The position numbers were made by a program, and so were the translations under genes. From NCBI GenBank assembly GCA_021810175.1, contig JAJZJJ010000030.1:1-13033 (forward strand): a stretch of 13,033 bases of DNA, written 5' to 3'. The notes beneath the pieces were generated by a model. It saw only the letters and a list, made by a program, of their open reading frames with translations. It was not told the DNA's origin and ran no database searches. Each line of letters starts with the position of its first letter. Within the stretch, counting starts at the first letter, position 1. Shown in pieces: positions 1 through 7,380 of the stretch. This stretch comes from Acidobacteriota bacterium (lineage in GTDB: Bacteria; Acidobacteriota; Terriglobia; Terriglobales; Acidobacteriaceae).

Positions 1-814
1 CGCTGGGGCAGGTGCAGAAGAGGACGATCTCCTGATCGCGGGGGATCCGAACGCTTTCGGCCATCAGTTTATCGGGGGTGAGGCTGAGGGCGCCGGGGAG
101 GGTGCGGGGATCGGGCAGATAGTCGAGGGGATGGCGCAGGTCGACGATGAAGACGGGCTCGCCGTCGTCCATCATGCGTTTGAGATCGGTCGGTTCCAGG
201 CGGGCCAGGCGTACGGAGCGGACAAAGGCGCGGCGCTGAAAGAGCCGCCAGGCGAGAAAGCCAAGAACGAGAAGCAGGAAGAGCGCGAGGAAGAAGTGCG
301 CGGTCCAGGAGAGCGCCTGCGGGTGCCGCATCAGGACGTCTCCGAAGATGCGACCGCCGAGGGTTGCGGTGCCGGCCCACAGCAGAACTCCAAGGGCGTC
401 AAAAGCGAGAAAGCGTCCATAAGCCATTCCTGACTGGCCGGCGATGGGCGGAGCCAGGATGGCCAGCCCCGGGATGAACTTGGCGACCAGCAGGGCCGAT
501 GGTCCGCGGCGCGAGAAGTAGCCTTCGGTTTTGCGCACACAGGCGGAACTTTCAAGGCTGAGGCGGCAGACGATGCGCACCACCGCGCTGCCGTAGCGTT
601 TGCCGAAGGCATACCAGACGGAATCCGCGATGAGGCTCCCGCCGAGCGCCGCGGCGATGACCAGCGGCAACCGCAGGTGATGCGTGCCAGTGAGGGTTCC
701 CGCGGTGAGCAGCAGCGGAGTGCTGGGCAGCGGCGCGCCGAGCTGCACAGCCATCACCCACACGAAGACGAGCAGGTAGCCATAGCGGATAAAGAAGTGG
801 AGGGCGATCGGCAT
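1..814 (-). CDS. DedA/VTT-family membrane protein fused to a rhodanese-like domain (partial, C-terminus beyond the window)
   Basis: The ATG at 814 begins a frame open to the left edge (271 codons visible). Residues 1-190 are hydrophobic and carry DedA-type features: QLGAPLPSTP with a following small-residue helix (24-40), a Gly/Asp-rich GGSLIADSVWYAFGKRYG (58-75), and KFIPGLAILAPPIAG (112-126) in the position of the family's F-x-x-x-P-G/R motif. A hydrophobic segment at about 172-190 precedes a soluble domain. From about 208 this resembles a rhodanese: VDLRHPLDYL (224-233), PGAL (240-243) and the loop FCTCPS (266-271), where Cys267 sits at the usual persulfide cysteine position. DedA proteins are inner-membrane proteins linked to lipid transport and membrane homeostasis; the substrate here is unknown. 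An in-frame TGA six codons upstream leaves 814 as the only ATG start, though no good ribosome site precedes it. It lies 81 nt after gene C, so co-transcription is possible but not shown. Confidence 0.85.
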   Translation of the reverse strand, partial: MPIALHFFIRYGYLLVFVWVMAVQLGAPLPSTPLLLTAGTLTGTHHLRLPLVIAAALGGSLIADSVWYAFGKRYGSAVVRIVCRLSLESSACVRKTEGYFSRRGPSALLVAKFIPGLAILAPPIAGQSGMAYGRFLAFDALGVLLWAGTATLGGRIFGDVLMRHPQALSWTAHFFLALFLLLVLGFLAWRLFQRRAFVRSVRLARLEPTDLKRMMDDGEPVFIVDLRHPLDYLPDPRTLPGALSLTPDKLMAESVRIPRDQEIVLFCTCPS

Positions 815-895
815 ATCCGTGGGAAGAACAAATCAGTGTCTTCCTATAGATTGGCCGAAACCCCTCCAGGGAGCAAAGAATATTTTGCGCGCCCG

Positions 896-2713
896 TTACC
901 TCGTCTTTGGCGCCGTCACCGGAATCTGCAAGGTGCCGATGCGCTCGTTATCGAGATTCTGGACTCCCAACTGCAGGAGGGAGACGCCCTGGGGCACATC
1001 GATGAGCTGATTCAGGTGAACTCCGTCTTTCTCGGCAACAGCGGCCTGGGCCGGGGTGAGGTTGAGGTCGAGGGCGATGTCCTGGTAGTTTTCCCGAAAG
1101 CCCATGCCGTTGTAGACGACTTCGGCCAGCTCCAGCTTTGCCGTTTGGTTGCCGTTGGGCAGTTTGGTCATGTTCAGGGATGTTGGGTTGATCCAGTAAT
1201 TGACCACCATGCGCCGCGGGTTTTTCATTTTCGCCGAGAGCTGCCCGCCGTTGCCCATGGCCGACGATACGGTTTTCAGCTGGGGTCCGGCAGCGGATAC
1301 CTGGGCATGGAAGAGCACCTGCGAGAGCATCGGGCTGCCAGGCTGCATGGCGGCGACCATGGGATTGACCTCACCGCCGACCAGGCCCTCTTTCTTCTTC
1401 GGATCGAGGGCGTAATAGCCGCGCCGGTACTGTAGCTTGTAATGGCCTTCCTCCAATTTGACGCGGATATTGCGGTAGGCTCCGTTATAGTTACGATTTT
1501 CTGGCACGTAACCCAGGGTGTAGTAACTGGAGCCGTTGGAGATGGCCGCGGGCAGAGATCTGCCAATGGCGTTGGTATTGATGTAGGCCTTGCCGCCAGT
1601 TTCTTCCGCTATTTCCCAGGCTGTTCCCTGTTCCTCGAAGTTTCTCATCATGTAGGCAGAGGTTTGCGATTCGAGCGCCTGCGACATTTGCTGCCCGCCT
1701 GCCACCGGAGTGCTGTTCATCAACTGGGGATTCATCATGGTATTTTCGGCCTTGAATTCGGGCGCTTCATTGAGTCCCTGAACATCGACGGGATAGACGG
1801 CTACGCGAGCCAGGGCCATGAGGGAGTCCATTTTTTTGATTTCGCGCCGAAAATCCAGCCATGCCCCCTGCTGGCCCATGTTTTCATCGCCGCCGGCAAC
1901 GATTGGCGGCGGGTTTTCCGTAAACCAGATGAGGTTCTTGCGTCCGGGAATGGTGGTGAGATAGCGGGCCAGTTCGTCCATAGCGGTGAACGTTATCCGT
2001 GCGCGCAGGTAAAATGTAAAATTGCTCTGATCCGCCTGGAACTGCTGCACTGCCGCTAACGCGGTACCCGAGACTCCGGCACCGGCTGCGATATTGGTGA
2101 GAAGGGTCATTCCGGCACTGGTGTTGGGATTCATCATGGCCGACCTGTTGGCCGTCGTCTGGCTCAAAGCCGCCAACAGGGCGCTGCGCCTGGTACTGAA
2201 ACCATTGATCATCTGAAGCTGATCGGTCAGGGCAAACATGGCGATCTGCGTGCCGCGGGGAATCTGCTTCACAACTTTTCGCAGGCGGGTGATGGCATAC
2301 ACCTGATGCCCCAGGGGCGTGTTCATGTCGTCGAGCAAGATGACATCCGCGGCCGAAGTGAGGTGGTACCGCGGCTGATTGCTGTACATGCCGGCAGGAA
2401 GGTTGAGCGGGGCGGTGGATACCTGCTCTGCTTCCGTGGCCGTGTGCCGCTCGAAGACAGAAATCTGCTGAGGCTTGCCGTTCTCGAAGAGCTGGAAATC
2501 GGACTTTGGCAAGCCGAGCACGGGTTTACCCTTCTTATTGGTGACCACCACGTCCACGAGCACGAGACTGCTCCGCGTGTGGAACACGGGGATAGCCTGC
2601 CCCGTCTGCGGCTGCGTGGCCGGTTGCTGCGTCTTCGGCTGGCGAGGACCGGTAAAGCCTGACGTCAGCGCCACGGCCACGAGACCGGTTGTCGCCAAAA
2701 GAAGTCGTTTCAT
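896..2713 (-). CDS. Secreted VWFA-related acidobacterial protein (TIGR03436 type), paralogue C
   Basis: The protein has 605 residues. The start at 2713 is chosen because it gives a clean signal peptide (MKRLLLATTG, hydrophobic to about residue 20) and is preceded by AAAGGGAA; an ATG 21 nt further upstream would add seven polar residues. Order: signal peptide; Pro/Gln-rich linker (22-40); small beta domain with VVVTNKKGKPVLGL (55-68) and FENGKPQQIS (76-85); a VWFA-like domain starting DVILLDDMNTP (123-133) and including GRKNLIWF (257-264) and VAVYPVD (304-310); the family block SYYTLGYVP (396-404) and YRRGYYAL (429-436); and a C-terminal domain of about 155 residues ending GTLQIPV. The MIDAS position reads DDMNT instead of DxSxS, so metal binding is doubtful. 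The segment at about 184-243 differs from paralogues A and B. Membership in the family is clear from shared blocks; its function is unknown. Last gene of the A-B-C group. Confidence 0.9.
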   Translation of the reverse strand: MKRLLLATTGLVAVALTSGFTGPRQPKTQQPATQPQTGQAIPVFHTRSSLVLVDVVVTNKKGKPVLGLPKSDFQLFENGKPQQISVFERHTATEAEQVSTAPLNLPAGMYSNQPRYHLTSAADVILLDDMNTPLGHQVYAITRLRKVVKQIPRGTQIAMFALTDQLQMINGFSTRRSALLAALSQTTANRSAMMNPNTSAGMTLLTNIAAGAGVSGTALAAVQQFQADQSNFTFYLRARITFTAMDELARYLTTIPGRKNLIWFTENPPPIVAGGDENMGQQGAWLDFRREIKKMDSLMALARVAVYPVDVQGLNEAPEFKAENTMMNPQLMNSTPVAGGQQMSQALESQTSAYMMRNFEEQGTAWEIAEETGGKAYINTNAIGRSLPAAISNGSSYYTLGYVPENRNYNGAYRNIRVKLEEGHYKLQYRRGYYALDPKKKEGLVGGEVNPMVAAMQPGSPMLSQVLFHAQVSAAGPQLKTVSSAMGNGGQLSAKMKNPRRMVVNYWINPTSLNMTKLPNGNQTAKLELAEVVYNGMGFRENYQDIALDLNLTPAQAAVAEKDGVHLNQLIDVPQGVSLLQLGVQNLDNERIGTLQIPVTAPKTR

Positions 2714-2737
2714 CTGAGTTCCCTTTCCTCTCATCCA

Positions 2738-4579
2738 TCAATTCCCTGCTCTGATCGGAATCTCCAGGGTTCCGATTCGCCCGCTCTCCAGGTCCTGTAC
2801 GCCTAACCGGAGAAGACTAACACCTTCAGGCACGGCAATCACCTGCTGGAGATGCAGGCCGTGCGTCATCGCCTTTGCAACGTCGTCGGGAGCGAGGTTC
2901 AGCTCCAGCGACGTGTCCTGGTAGTTTTGACGAAACCCGGTGGGGTTATAGACCACTTCCGTCAGTTCTAATTTGACCTGGGTGCGGCCGTTGGGCCCTT
3001 TCGTCATCGTCAGCGTCTTTGGATCGATCCAGTCGTTCACTACGTAGCGTTGGGGATTCTTCAGTTGCGCGGCGATTTTGCCGCCGCTGACGGAGCCGTC
3101 GGCTATGTGCTCGAGGCTGGCGGGCGCGCGCTCCGCTTTCGCGCGAAAGAGCACCTGGGACAGGTTCGGCACGCCGGGCTGCATGGCGGCAATCAGTGGG
3201 TCCGCCGGGCCGAGCAGCATCTTTTTCATACGGGCTGCGCCGAGGGCAAAGTAGCCGCGCCGGTATTCGAGGTGGTAGCGTCCTTTCTCCAGTCTGACGC
3301 GAATTTTACGGTAGGCGCCGTTGTCATTCTGGTTCCTGGGCACATAGCCGAGGGTGTAGTAATTGGCTCCATTGGCGATGGCGCTCGCGAGAGCCTGGCC
3401 GACTGCGTTGGTATTCTCGAAGGCCTTGCCGCCGGTTAAGGTCGCAATCTGAGTCATATTGAGGTTGTTGAATTCGGTCTGGGCAATGGAGCCCTGCACG
3501 CCTTCCTGAATGGTGTTGTTCATCACTTCGGCACTGGGAAGAGCATTCGCGGTCGGAGTGCTGACCAGGAGGTTCGGATTGAGAATCTGGGCCTGGGCGG
3601 TATCGTTCATGGGCACGGAGAGTCCCCGTGCGCCGACGGGGTAGACGGCCACGCGCGCCAGGGCCAGCAGGGAAATCAACTTTTTCATGCCGTCGCTTGC
3701 GCCGGCTTCGTTGCCTTCGATCATCAGGCCGGCCTGCTCCAGCCCTGGCATGATCGGCGGAAACGAACCCGCGAACCAGATGAGGTTCTTGCGTCCGGGA
3801 ATGGTGCTGAGGTACCTTCCCAACTCGTAGAGGGCGTCGACGGTCGTGTAGACATTGGCATTGATCCCCGCCGCCGCCTCATCGTTCATGACGCTCTGCT
3901 GAAAGCCCTGCACTCCACGTTGCCCGATGGGAAAGCCATTGGACATGTTTCCGAGAAACAACGGGATTTGCCAGTTGTCATTCGGCTGGAAGGGCATGCT
4001 GGAAGCGAGGTAGGGATTTGTCCTCCTGCTCTTCAGCAAGTTTTCCAGCGCGCCGGCTCGTTCATTGAAGCCCTGCAGCATCCGCAGCCGGGAGTCGAGG
4101 GTGAAGACCGCCACGCGCGTGCCCTTCGGAATCGAGTGCAGATATTTCAGCAAGCGGGCGCGGACGTAGGCCTGATCGGTGATGGGCGTGTTCAGCGAGT
4201 CCAGCAGAATCACGTCCGCGGCGGAGGTGAGGGTGTAGCGCGGCTGATTGTTGTAGACCCCGGCTGGCAGATTCTCCGGAGGGCTGGCCACGCGGACAGC
4301 GTCGGTCGCCTTGTGCTCGACAAAGTAGCTGATTTTCTGCGGCTGGCCGTTTTCCAGGACATGGAAATCGGACTCCGGCAGCCCCAGCACCGGTTTGCCG
4401 CGCCCCTTTGTCACGACTACATCCAGCAGAACCATGTTGCTCTGGGCGTGGAAGATGGGAATCTGCTGTTCCTGCCGCGCAGTATCCGGCCTGGCCGGCT
4501 GGGCGTTCTGTCCGCCGGAGAAGCCCGACACCAGCATGATGACCACCGCAGGGCTGAATCCAACCAGAAGCCGTCTCAT
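2738..4579 (-). CDS. Secreted VWFA-related acidobacterial protein (TIGR03436 type), paralogue B
   Basis: The protein has 613 residues. The start at 4579 is chosen over ATG 4705, which would overlap gene A, because GAGGAGG lies four bases upstream and a signal peptide follows (MRRLLVGFSP, hydrophobic to about 20, then a small/polar stretch). Domains follow paralogues A and C: N-terminal beta segment (50-90, LENGQPQKIS), VWFA-like domain from DVILLDSLNTP (122-132), RVAVFTL (155-161), GRKNLIWF (262-269), VAVYPVG (310-316), ANYYTLGYVP (405-414), YRRGYFAL (439-446), and a C-terminal domain (about 455-613). The degenerate MIDAS is D127-S-L-N-T131, with Leu where a metal-binding Ser is expected. The region from about 187 to 245 is Asn/Gly/Pro-rich and has no close match in A or C. 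A and B are more alike around 127-172 than either is to C, suggesting a later duplication. It starts 25 nt after gene A and ends 24 nt before C. Function unknown; likely periplasmic or extracellular. Confidence 0.9.
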   Translation of the reverse strand: MRRLLVGFSPAVVIMLVSGFSGGQNAQPARPDTARQEQQIPIFHAQSNMVLLDVVVTKGRGKPVLGLPESDFHVLENGQPQKISYFVEHKATDAVRVASPPENLPAGVYNNQPRYTLTSAADVILLDSLNTPITDQAYVRARLLKYLHSIPKGTRVAVFTLDSRLRMLQGFNERAGALENLLKSRRTNPYLASSMPFQPNDNWQIPLFLGNMSNGFPIGQRGVQGFQQSVMNDEAAAGINANVYTTVDALYELGRYLSTIPGRKNLIWFAGSFPPIMPGLEQAGLMIEGNEAGASDGMKKLISLLALARVAVYPVGARGLSVPMNDTAQAQILNPNLLVSTPTANALPSAEVMNNTIQEGVQGSIAQTEFNNLNMTQIATLTGGKAFENTNAVGQALASAIANGANYYTLGYVPRNQNDNGAYRKIRVRLEKGRYHLEYRRGYFALGAARMKKMLLGPADPLIAAMQPGVPNLSQVLFRAKAERAPASLEHIADGSVSGGKIAAQLKNPQRYVVNDWIDPKTLTMTKGPNGRTQVKLELTEVVYNPTGFRQNYQDTSLELNLAPDDVAKAMTHGLHLQQVIAVPEGVSLLRLGVQDLESGRIGTLEIPIRAGN

Positions 4580-4604
4580 CGTGCCTCCTCGGCCCTTCCG
4601 TTTG

Positions 4605-6356
4605 CTACTTCTTTGCCACGTCGACCGGAAACTCCAGGGTGCCGATGCTGCCGCTGCCGATATCCCTGATTCCCAGCCTGAGCATGCTCCGGCCTTTCGG
4701 CACATCGATCACCTGCTGCAGATGGATCCCGTCGGTCATGGCTTTTTCGGCATCCGCGGGTGTTAAATCCACCCCTATTCCGGTGTCGGCGTAGTTTTCC
4801 AGGGTCCCGATCCGGTTGAAGACCACCTCGGTCAGCTCCAGCTTCACCTGGCGGCGGCCGTCGGGCAGCGTCACGAGATCCAGCGTTCGCGGGTTGATCC
4901 AGTAGTTCACCAGAAAACGCTGCGGATTTTTCAGTTTGCCGGCCAGGGCTCCGCCAGCTCCAGGCTGATCCGCAACCTTCAGCAGCCTGCCGGAGGCGGG
5001 AGCGGTTTTGGCCCAGAACTGGATCTGCGACAGGTCGGGCGCTCCGGGCTGCATGGCGGCGATGAGCGGGTTCACCTTGCCTTGCAGCATCCTGTTCATC
5101 GCCTTCGGACTCATGGCGTAATAGCCGCGGCGATATTGCAGGGTGTCATGGGCTTGTTCCACCTTCACCAGAACGTGGCGCAGCGTGCCGTTCTCTTTCC
5201 GGTTCTTCGGCACATAACCGATGGTGTAGTAGTTGGCCCCGTTGGCGATCGCCTCGGGGAGCGCCCGTCCCAGGGCGTTGGTGTTCACGAAGGCTTTCCC
5301 GCCGGTGGTCTGGGCCACCTGTCTCATAAACGAGTTCTCCAGACCCTCCTCCGTCATAAACATCTGGGCGGGTGACTGCCTCTTGCCAGGATTTATATTC
5401 GGCGGCGTACGGAAGTCGAGCGACATCTTGAGTCCCCGCGAATCCACGGGATACACGGCCACCCGCCCCAGCGCCAGCAACGAATCCATCTGCTCTACCA
5501 GCGGGGTATAGTCGTACTCAGCCGCGATCACGCCCGTCCGTCCGGCGCCTGGCAAGATGGGTGGAAATGCCCCCGTAAACCAGATCAGGTTCTTTCGCCC
5601 AGGAATCGTGCTCAGATACCTGCCCAATTCGTCCATTGCCTGGATGGTCAGGAGCACGCGCATGTTCATTTGGGCACCGCCCGCCGGGGACATCGTCATT
5701 TGCACGTATTGCTTTTGGGTCAGCGGTGTCGCGTACACCGAAGCATTCGATGCGGCGCTTCCCCAGGGCGTGAGGGAGGGATCCATATACGACGAGAACA
5801 GCGCATCCGTCCGCTTGCTCCTGAGGAGGCGCTCCAGCGTGCCGGGTTTCGCATTGAATCCCTGCAGCATCTCCAGCCGGCCGCCCAGCGTGAAGACCGC
5901 TACCCGCGTGCCCTTTGGAATCGACTGCAGATATTTCAGCAGGCGCGTGCGGATGTAGACCTGGTCGTTGTAGGGCGTATTCAGCGAATCCAGCAGGATG
6001 ACGACCGCGGCCGATTGCAGCGTGTAGCGCGGCTGATTGCTGTAGACTCCGGGCGGCAGATGCTGCGGGCCGGTGGCGACGCGCAGCGCATCCGTGGCTC
6101 TGTGCTCCTTAAAATAGGTGATCCGCTGCGGCTTTCCGTTCTCGAAGACCCGGAACTGCGACTCCGGCAGGCCCAGCACCGGCTTCCCATGGTTCATCAC
6201 CACTACGTCTTCCAGGACCAGATTGCTCCGCATGTGGAAGAGCGGAACTCCATGTCCGTGCCGCGGATTCGCCTGAGTTTTTGCCTGCTTTGCGCAGGCA
6301 CTGCCTGCCGTCGCCAGGAGCAGCGCGCAAACCGCCAACCGACGTGAGCCGTGCAT
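4605..6356 (-). CDS. Secreted VWFA-related acidobacterial protein (TIGR03436 type), paralogue A
   Basis: The protein has 583 residues and is the first gene of the A-B-C group. The frame stays open back to 6548, but the start at 6356 is preferred: GGAGGG lies just upstream, and the protein then opens with a signal peptide (RRLAVCALLLATAGSACA, likely signal peptidase I cleavage near residue 22). Upstream codons would run through the dps terminator. Domains: FENGKPQRIT (71-80); VWFA-like domain with VVILLDSLNTP (118-128), RVAVFTL (151-157), GRKNLIWF (253-260) and VAVYPVDSRGL (299-309); ANYYTIGYVP (374-383); YRRGYYAM (408-415); and a C-terminal domain (425-583) ending GTLEFPV. The MIDAS-like site is D123-S-L-N-T127, so canonical metal coordination is unlikely. 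The segment at about 185-236 is unlike B and C. Cys21 is not in a canonical lipobox, so a lipoprotein is less likely. The family is known from large paralogous expansions in Acidobacteriota; no molecular role is established. Confidence 0.9.
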   Translation of the reverse strand: MHGSRRLAVCALLLATAGSACAKQAKTQANPRHGHGVPLFHMRSNLVLEDVVVMNHGKPVLGLPESQFRVFENGKPQRITYFKEHRATDALRVATGPQHLPPGVYSNQPRYTLQSAAVVILLDSLNTPYNDQVYIRTRLLKYLQSIPKGTRVAVFTLGGRLEMLQGFNAKPGTLERLLRSKRTDALFSSYMDPSLTPWGSAASNASVYATPLTQKQYVQMTMSPAGGAQMNMRVLLTIQAMDELGRYLSTIPGRKNLIWFTGAFPPILPGAGRTGVIAAEYDYTPLVEQMDSLLALGRVAVYPVDSRGLKMSLDFRTPPNINPGKRQSPAQMFMTEEGLENSFMRQVAQTTGGKAFVNTNALGRALPEAIANGANYYTIGYVPKNRKENGTLRHVLVKVEQAHDTLQYRRGYYAMSPKAMNRMLQGKVNPLIAAMQPGAPDLSQIQFWAKTAPASGRLLKVADQPGAGGALAGKLKNPQRFLVNYWINPRTLDLVTLPDGRRQVKLELTEVVFNRIGTLENYADTGIGVDLTPADAEKAMTDGIHLQQVIDVPKGRSMLRLGIRDIGSGSIGTLEFPVDVAKK

Positions 6357-6360
6357 TTGG

Positions 6361-6366
6361 CCCTCC
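6361..6366 (-). promoter_or_regulatory. Ribosome binding site of paralogue A, decides the start
   Basis: GGAGGG on the minus strand, four bases before the ATG at 6356. It supports this start over the upstream part of the same open frame, which reaches 6548 and runs through a terminator hairpin. Confidence 0.7.
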
Positions 6367-6424
6367 ACCCCTTCGACGCAGCTCTGCAGCAAAAGACCCG
6401 CCGTTTTGGGAAATAACCCTTCTT

Positions 6425-6445
6425 TTATCGATAAGTCATCAATAA
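6425..6445. promoter_or_regulatory. Candidate operator: palindrome TTATCGATAA with an imperfect tandem copy
   Basis: Positions 6425-6434 hold the perfect palindrome TTATCGATAA. At 6436-6445 follows TCATCAATAA, matching it at 8 of 10 bases and offset by 11 bp, about one helical turn. The pair lies 69 bp or more upstream of the start of paralogue A, in an AT-rich stretch of an otherwise GC-rich window, which is where a promoter or regulator site would sit. I could not fit a convincing -35/-10 pair. The regulatory role is inference only. Confidence 0.3.
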
Positions 6446-6512
6446 CCAGGTATTCAAGCCTGAGCCTATCCGGCAGATAAGGACCGGAAACCCGGGAACA
6501 CAGAATCTTACA

Positions 6513-6553
6513 CAAAAGGAAAGAGCCCTGTCCGCTCTGCGCGGACAAGGCTC
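6513..6553 (-). terminator. Rho-independent terminator downstream of dps
   Basis: Positions 6523-6535 and 6541-6553 form a 13-bp stem around a 5-nt loop. In the minus-strand RNA the only non-Watson-Crick pair is a G-U wobble (28/48 offsets within 6500s); in the plus-strand RNA the same position is a C-A mismatch. Reading the minus strand, the stem is followed by CTTTCCTTTT, a U-rich tail. Reading the plus strand, ATTTATTTT follows, but no plus-strand gene precedes it. The better pairing on the minus strand points to termination of dps transcripts, separating dps from the A-B-C operon. Confidence 0.8.
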
Positions 6554-6626
6554 ATTTATTTTCCAGTGTGAAAGTTTCTATGATCCGGAACTTAGCTGGC
6601 TCCGGAGGAGTGAATGTGGTTTTGCT

Positions 6627-7232
6627 TTAGCCGACTTTTGCGTGGACCAGGGGCATTTCGACCAGGTGCTCGCTCAGGAACCAGGTCTGCATCTCGTTGG
6701 CGCGCAGGACGTCGCTGACCAGCATGTCGTTGGTGCCGCTGTCCCCCAGGTCCTGCGCCTTCTCGGCCAGATCGCGCGTGTCTTTGATGATGAGCGCATG
6801 CGCCTCCAGCAGGCGCGAAATCTGCACGGGAACCTCCTCCCGGCCCTTTGGCGGACGCTCGAGGCGGGTGAGCTCGGCGACGTCGTGGGCCATGGCGACG
6901 CTGACGCCGCCAAGGATCTGAATGCGCTCGGCAATCAGATCCACCAGCTCCACCTGTTCGGAGAAGTGCTTATCGAAGAGCAGGTGTAGCTGATAAAAGG
7001 TCGGTCCTCCCACCTGCCAGTGCGATTTCTTATAGAGATCGCGCAGCGAGGCGGTATCGGCCAGCAACAGGTTCAGGCGCTCGCAAATTTCCCGGCGCGC
7101 GTCTTCGCCCAGGCCGATCGGCAGGTCGCGGATGACCGTGCCAAACTGCTGAATTTCCTTCGCATTCTGACGCCACTGCGGTGAGACCAGATCCATCCCC
7201 CGATTCCCCATTTTCCGAGCTGGTGCACTCAT
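6627..7232 (-). CDS. dps: Dps-type DNA-binding ferritin-like protein
   Basis: The 201-residue protein belongs to the Dps/ferritin-like family: dodecamers that oxidise and store Fe(II) using H2O2, and in many species bind DNA in stress or stationary phase. All ferroxidase ligands are visible with E. coli Dps spacing: His71 and Trp72, His83, Asp87, Asp98 and Glu102, within HWQVGGPTFYQLH (71-83) and DLIAERIQILGG (98-109). An N-terminal tail of about 60 residues contains several Lys/Arg (R6, K7, R11, R21, K25), which could contact DNA; this is inference. The length is greater than the roughly 167 residues of E. coli Dps. The start at 7232 is chosen because AAGGAGG lies 9 nt upstream; the frame remains open further back to an ATG at 7319 without such a site. 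A single-gene transcription unit: its own terminator follows, and the gene upstream is divergent. No clear Fur or OxyR site was recognised. Confidence 0.93.
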   Translation of the reverse strand: MSAPARKMGNRGMDLVSPQWRQNAKEIQQFGTVIRDLPIGLGEDARREICERLNLLLADTASLRDLYKKSHWQVGGPTFYQLHLLFDKHFSEQVELVDLIAERIQILGGVSVAMAHDVAELTRLERPPKGREEVPVQISRLLEAHALIIKDTRDLAEKAQDLGDSGTNDMLVSDVLRANEMQTWFLSEHLVEMPLVHAKVG

Positions 7233-7380
7233 ATGCGTTTTCCTCCTTGCGGGATTGGATGCGCCGTGGCGGGAGATTTCGCGTCGCCGGCGTGCTCTCC
7301 GCGCCATAAATTGGGGCACAAAATCGCTCCGGTGACAGCGGGCACAGCTCCGGATCGGCGGGCCGCGTTACCCTTGCACC
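7233..7380. other. Divergent intergenic region between dps and the serine hydrolase gene
   Basis: This 148-bp spacer must hold the promoters of both divergent genes. The dps ribosome site (AAGGAGG) is at 7242-7248. An AT-richer patch at 7307-7324 is the most plausible place for a dps -10 element, but no hexamer pair with good spacing could be assigned on either strand. No notable palindrome was seen. Confidence 0.4.

Noticed and set aside
815..895. Terminator between gene C and the DedA gene
   Set aside because: Only a CTCC/GGAG 4-bp pairing was found, without a U-run; too weak to call.
677..1435. Plus-strand open frame of 252 codons across the DedA/gene C junction (similar ones at 3920-4669 and 5670-6347)
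   Set aside because: Shadows of the minus-strand genes; no ribosome site, no recognisable domain, and the opposite strand codes for clear family members.
6357..6548. N-terminal extension of paralogue A by 64 residues
   Set aside because: It would translate through the dps terminator and bury the signal peptide; ATG 6356 has a ribosome site directly upstream.
6614..6718. Short plus-strand ORF of 34 codons starting ATG 6614 with GGAGGA upstream
   Set aside because: It runs antisense into the end of dps, has no recognisable sequence and no promoter could be seen; one good ribosome-site match is not enough.
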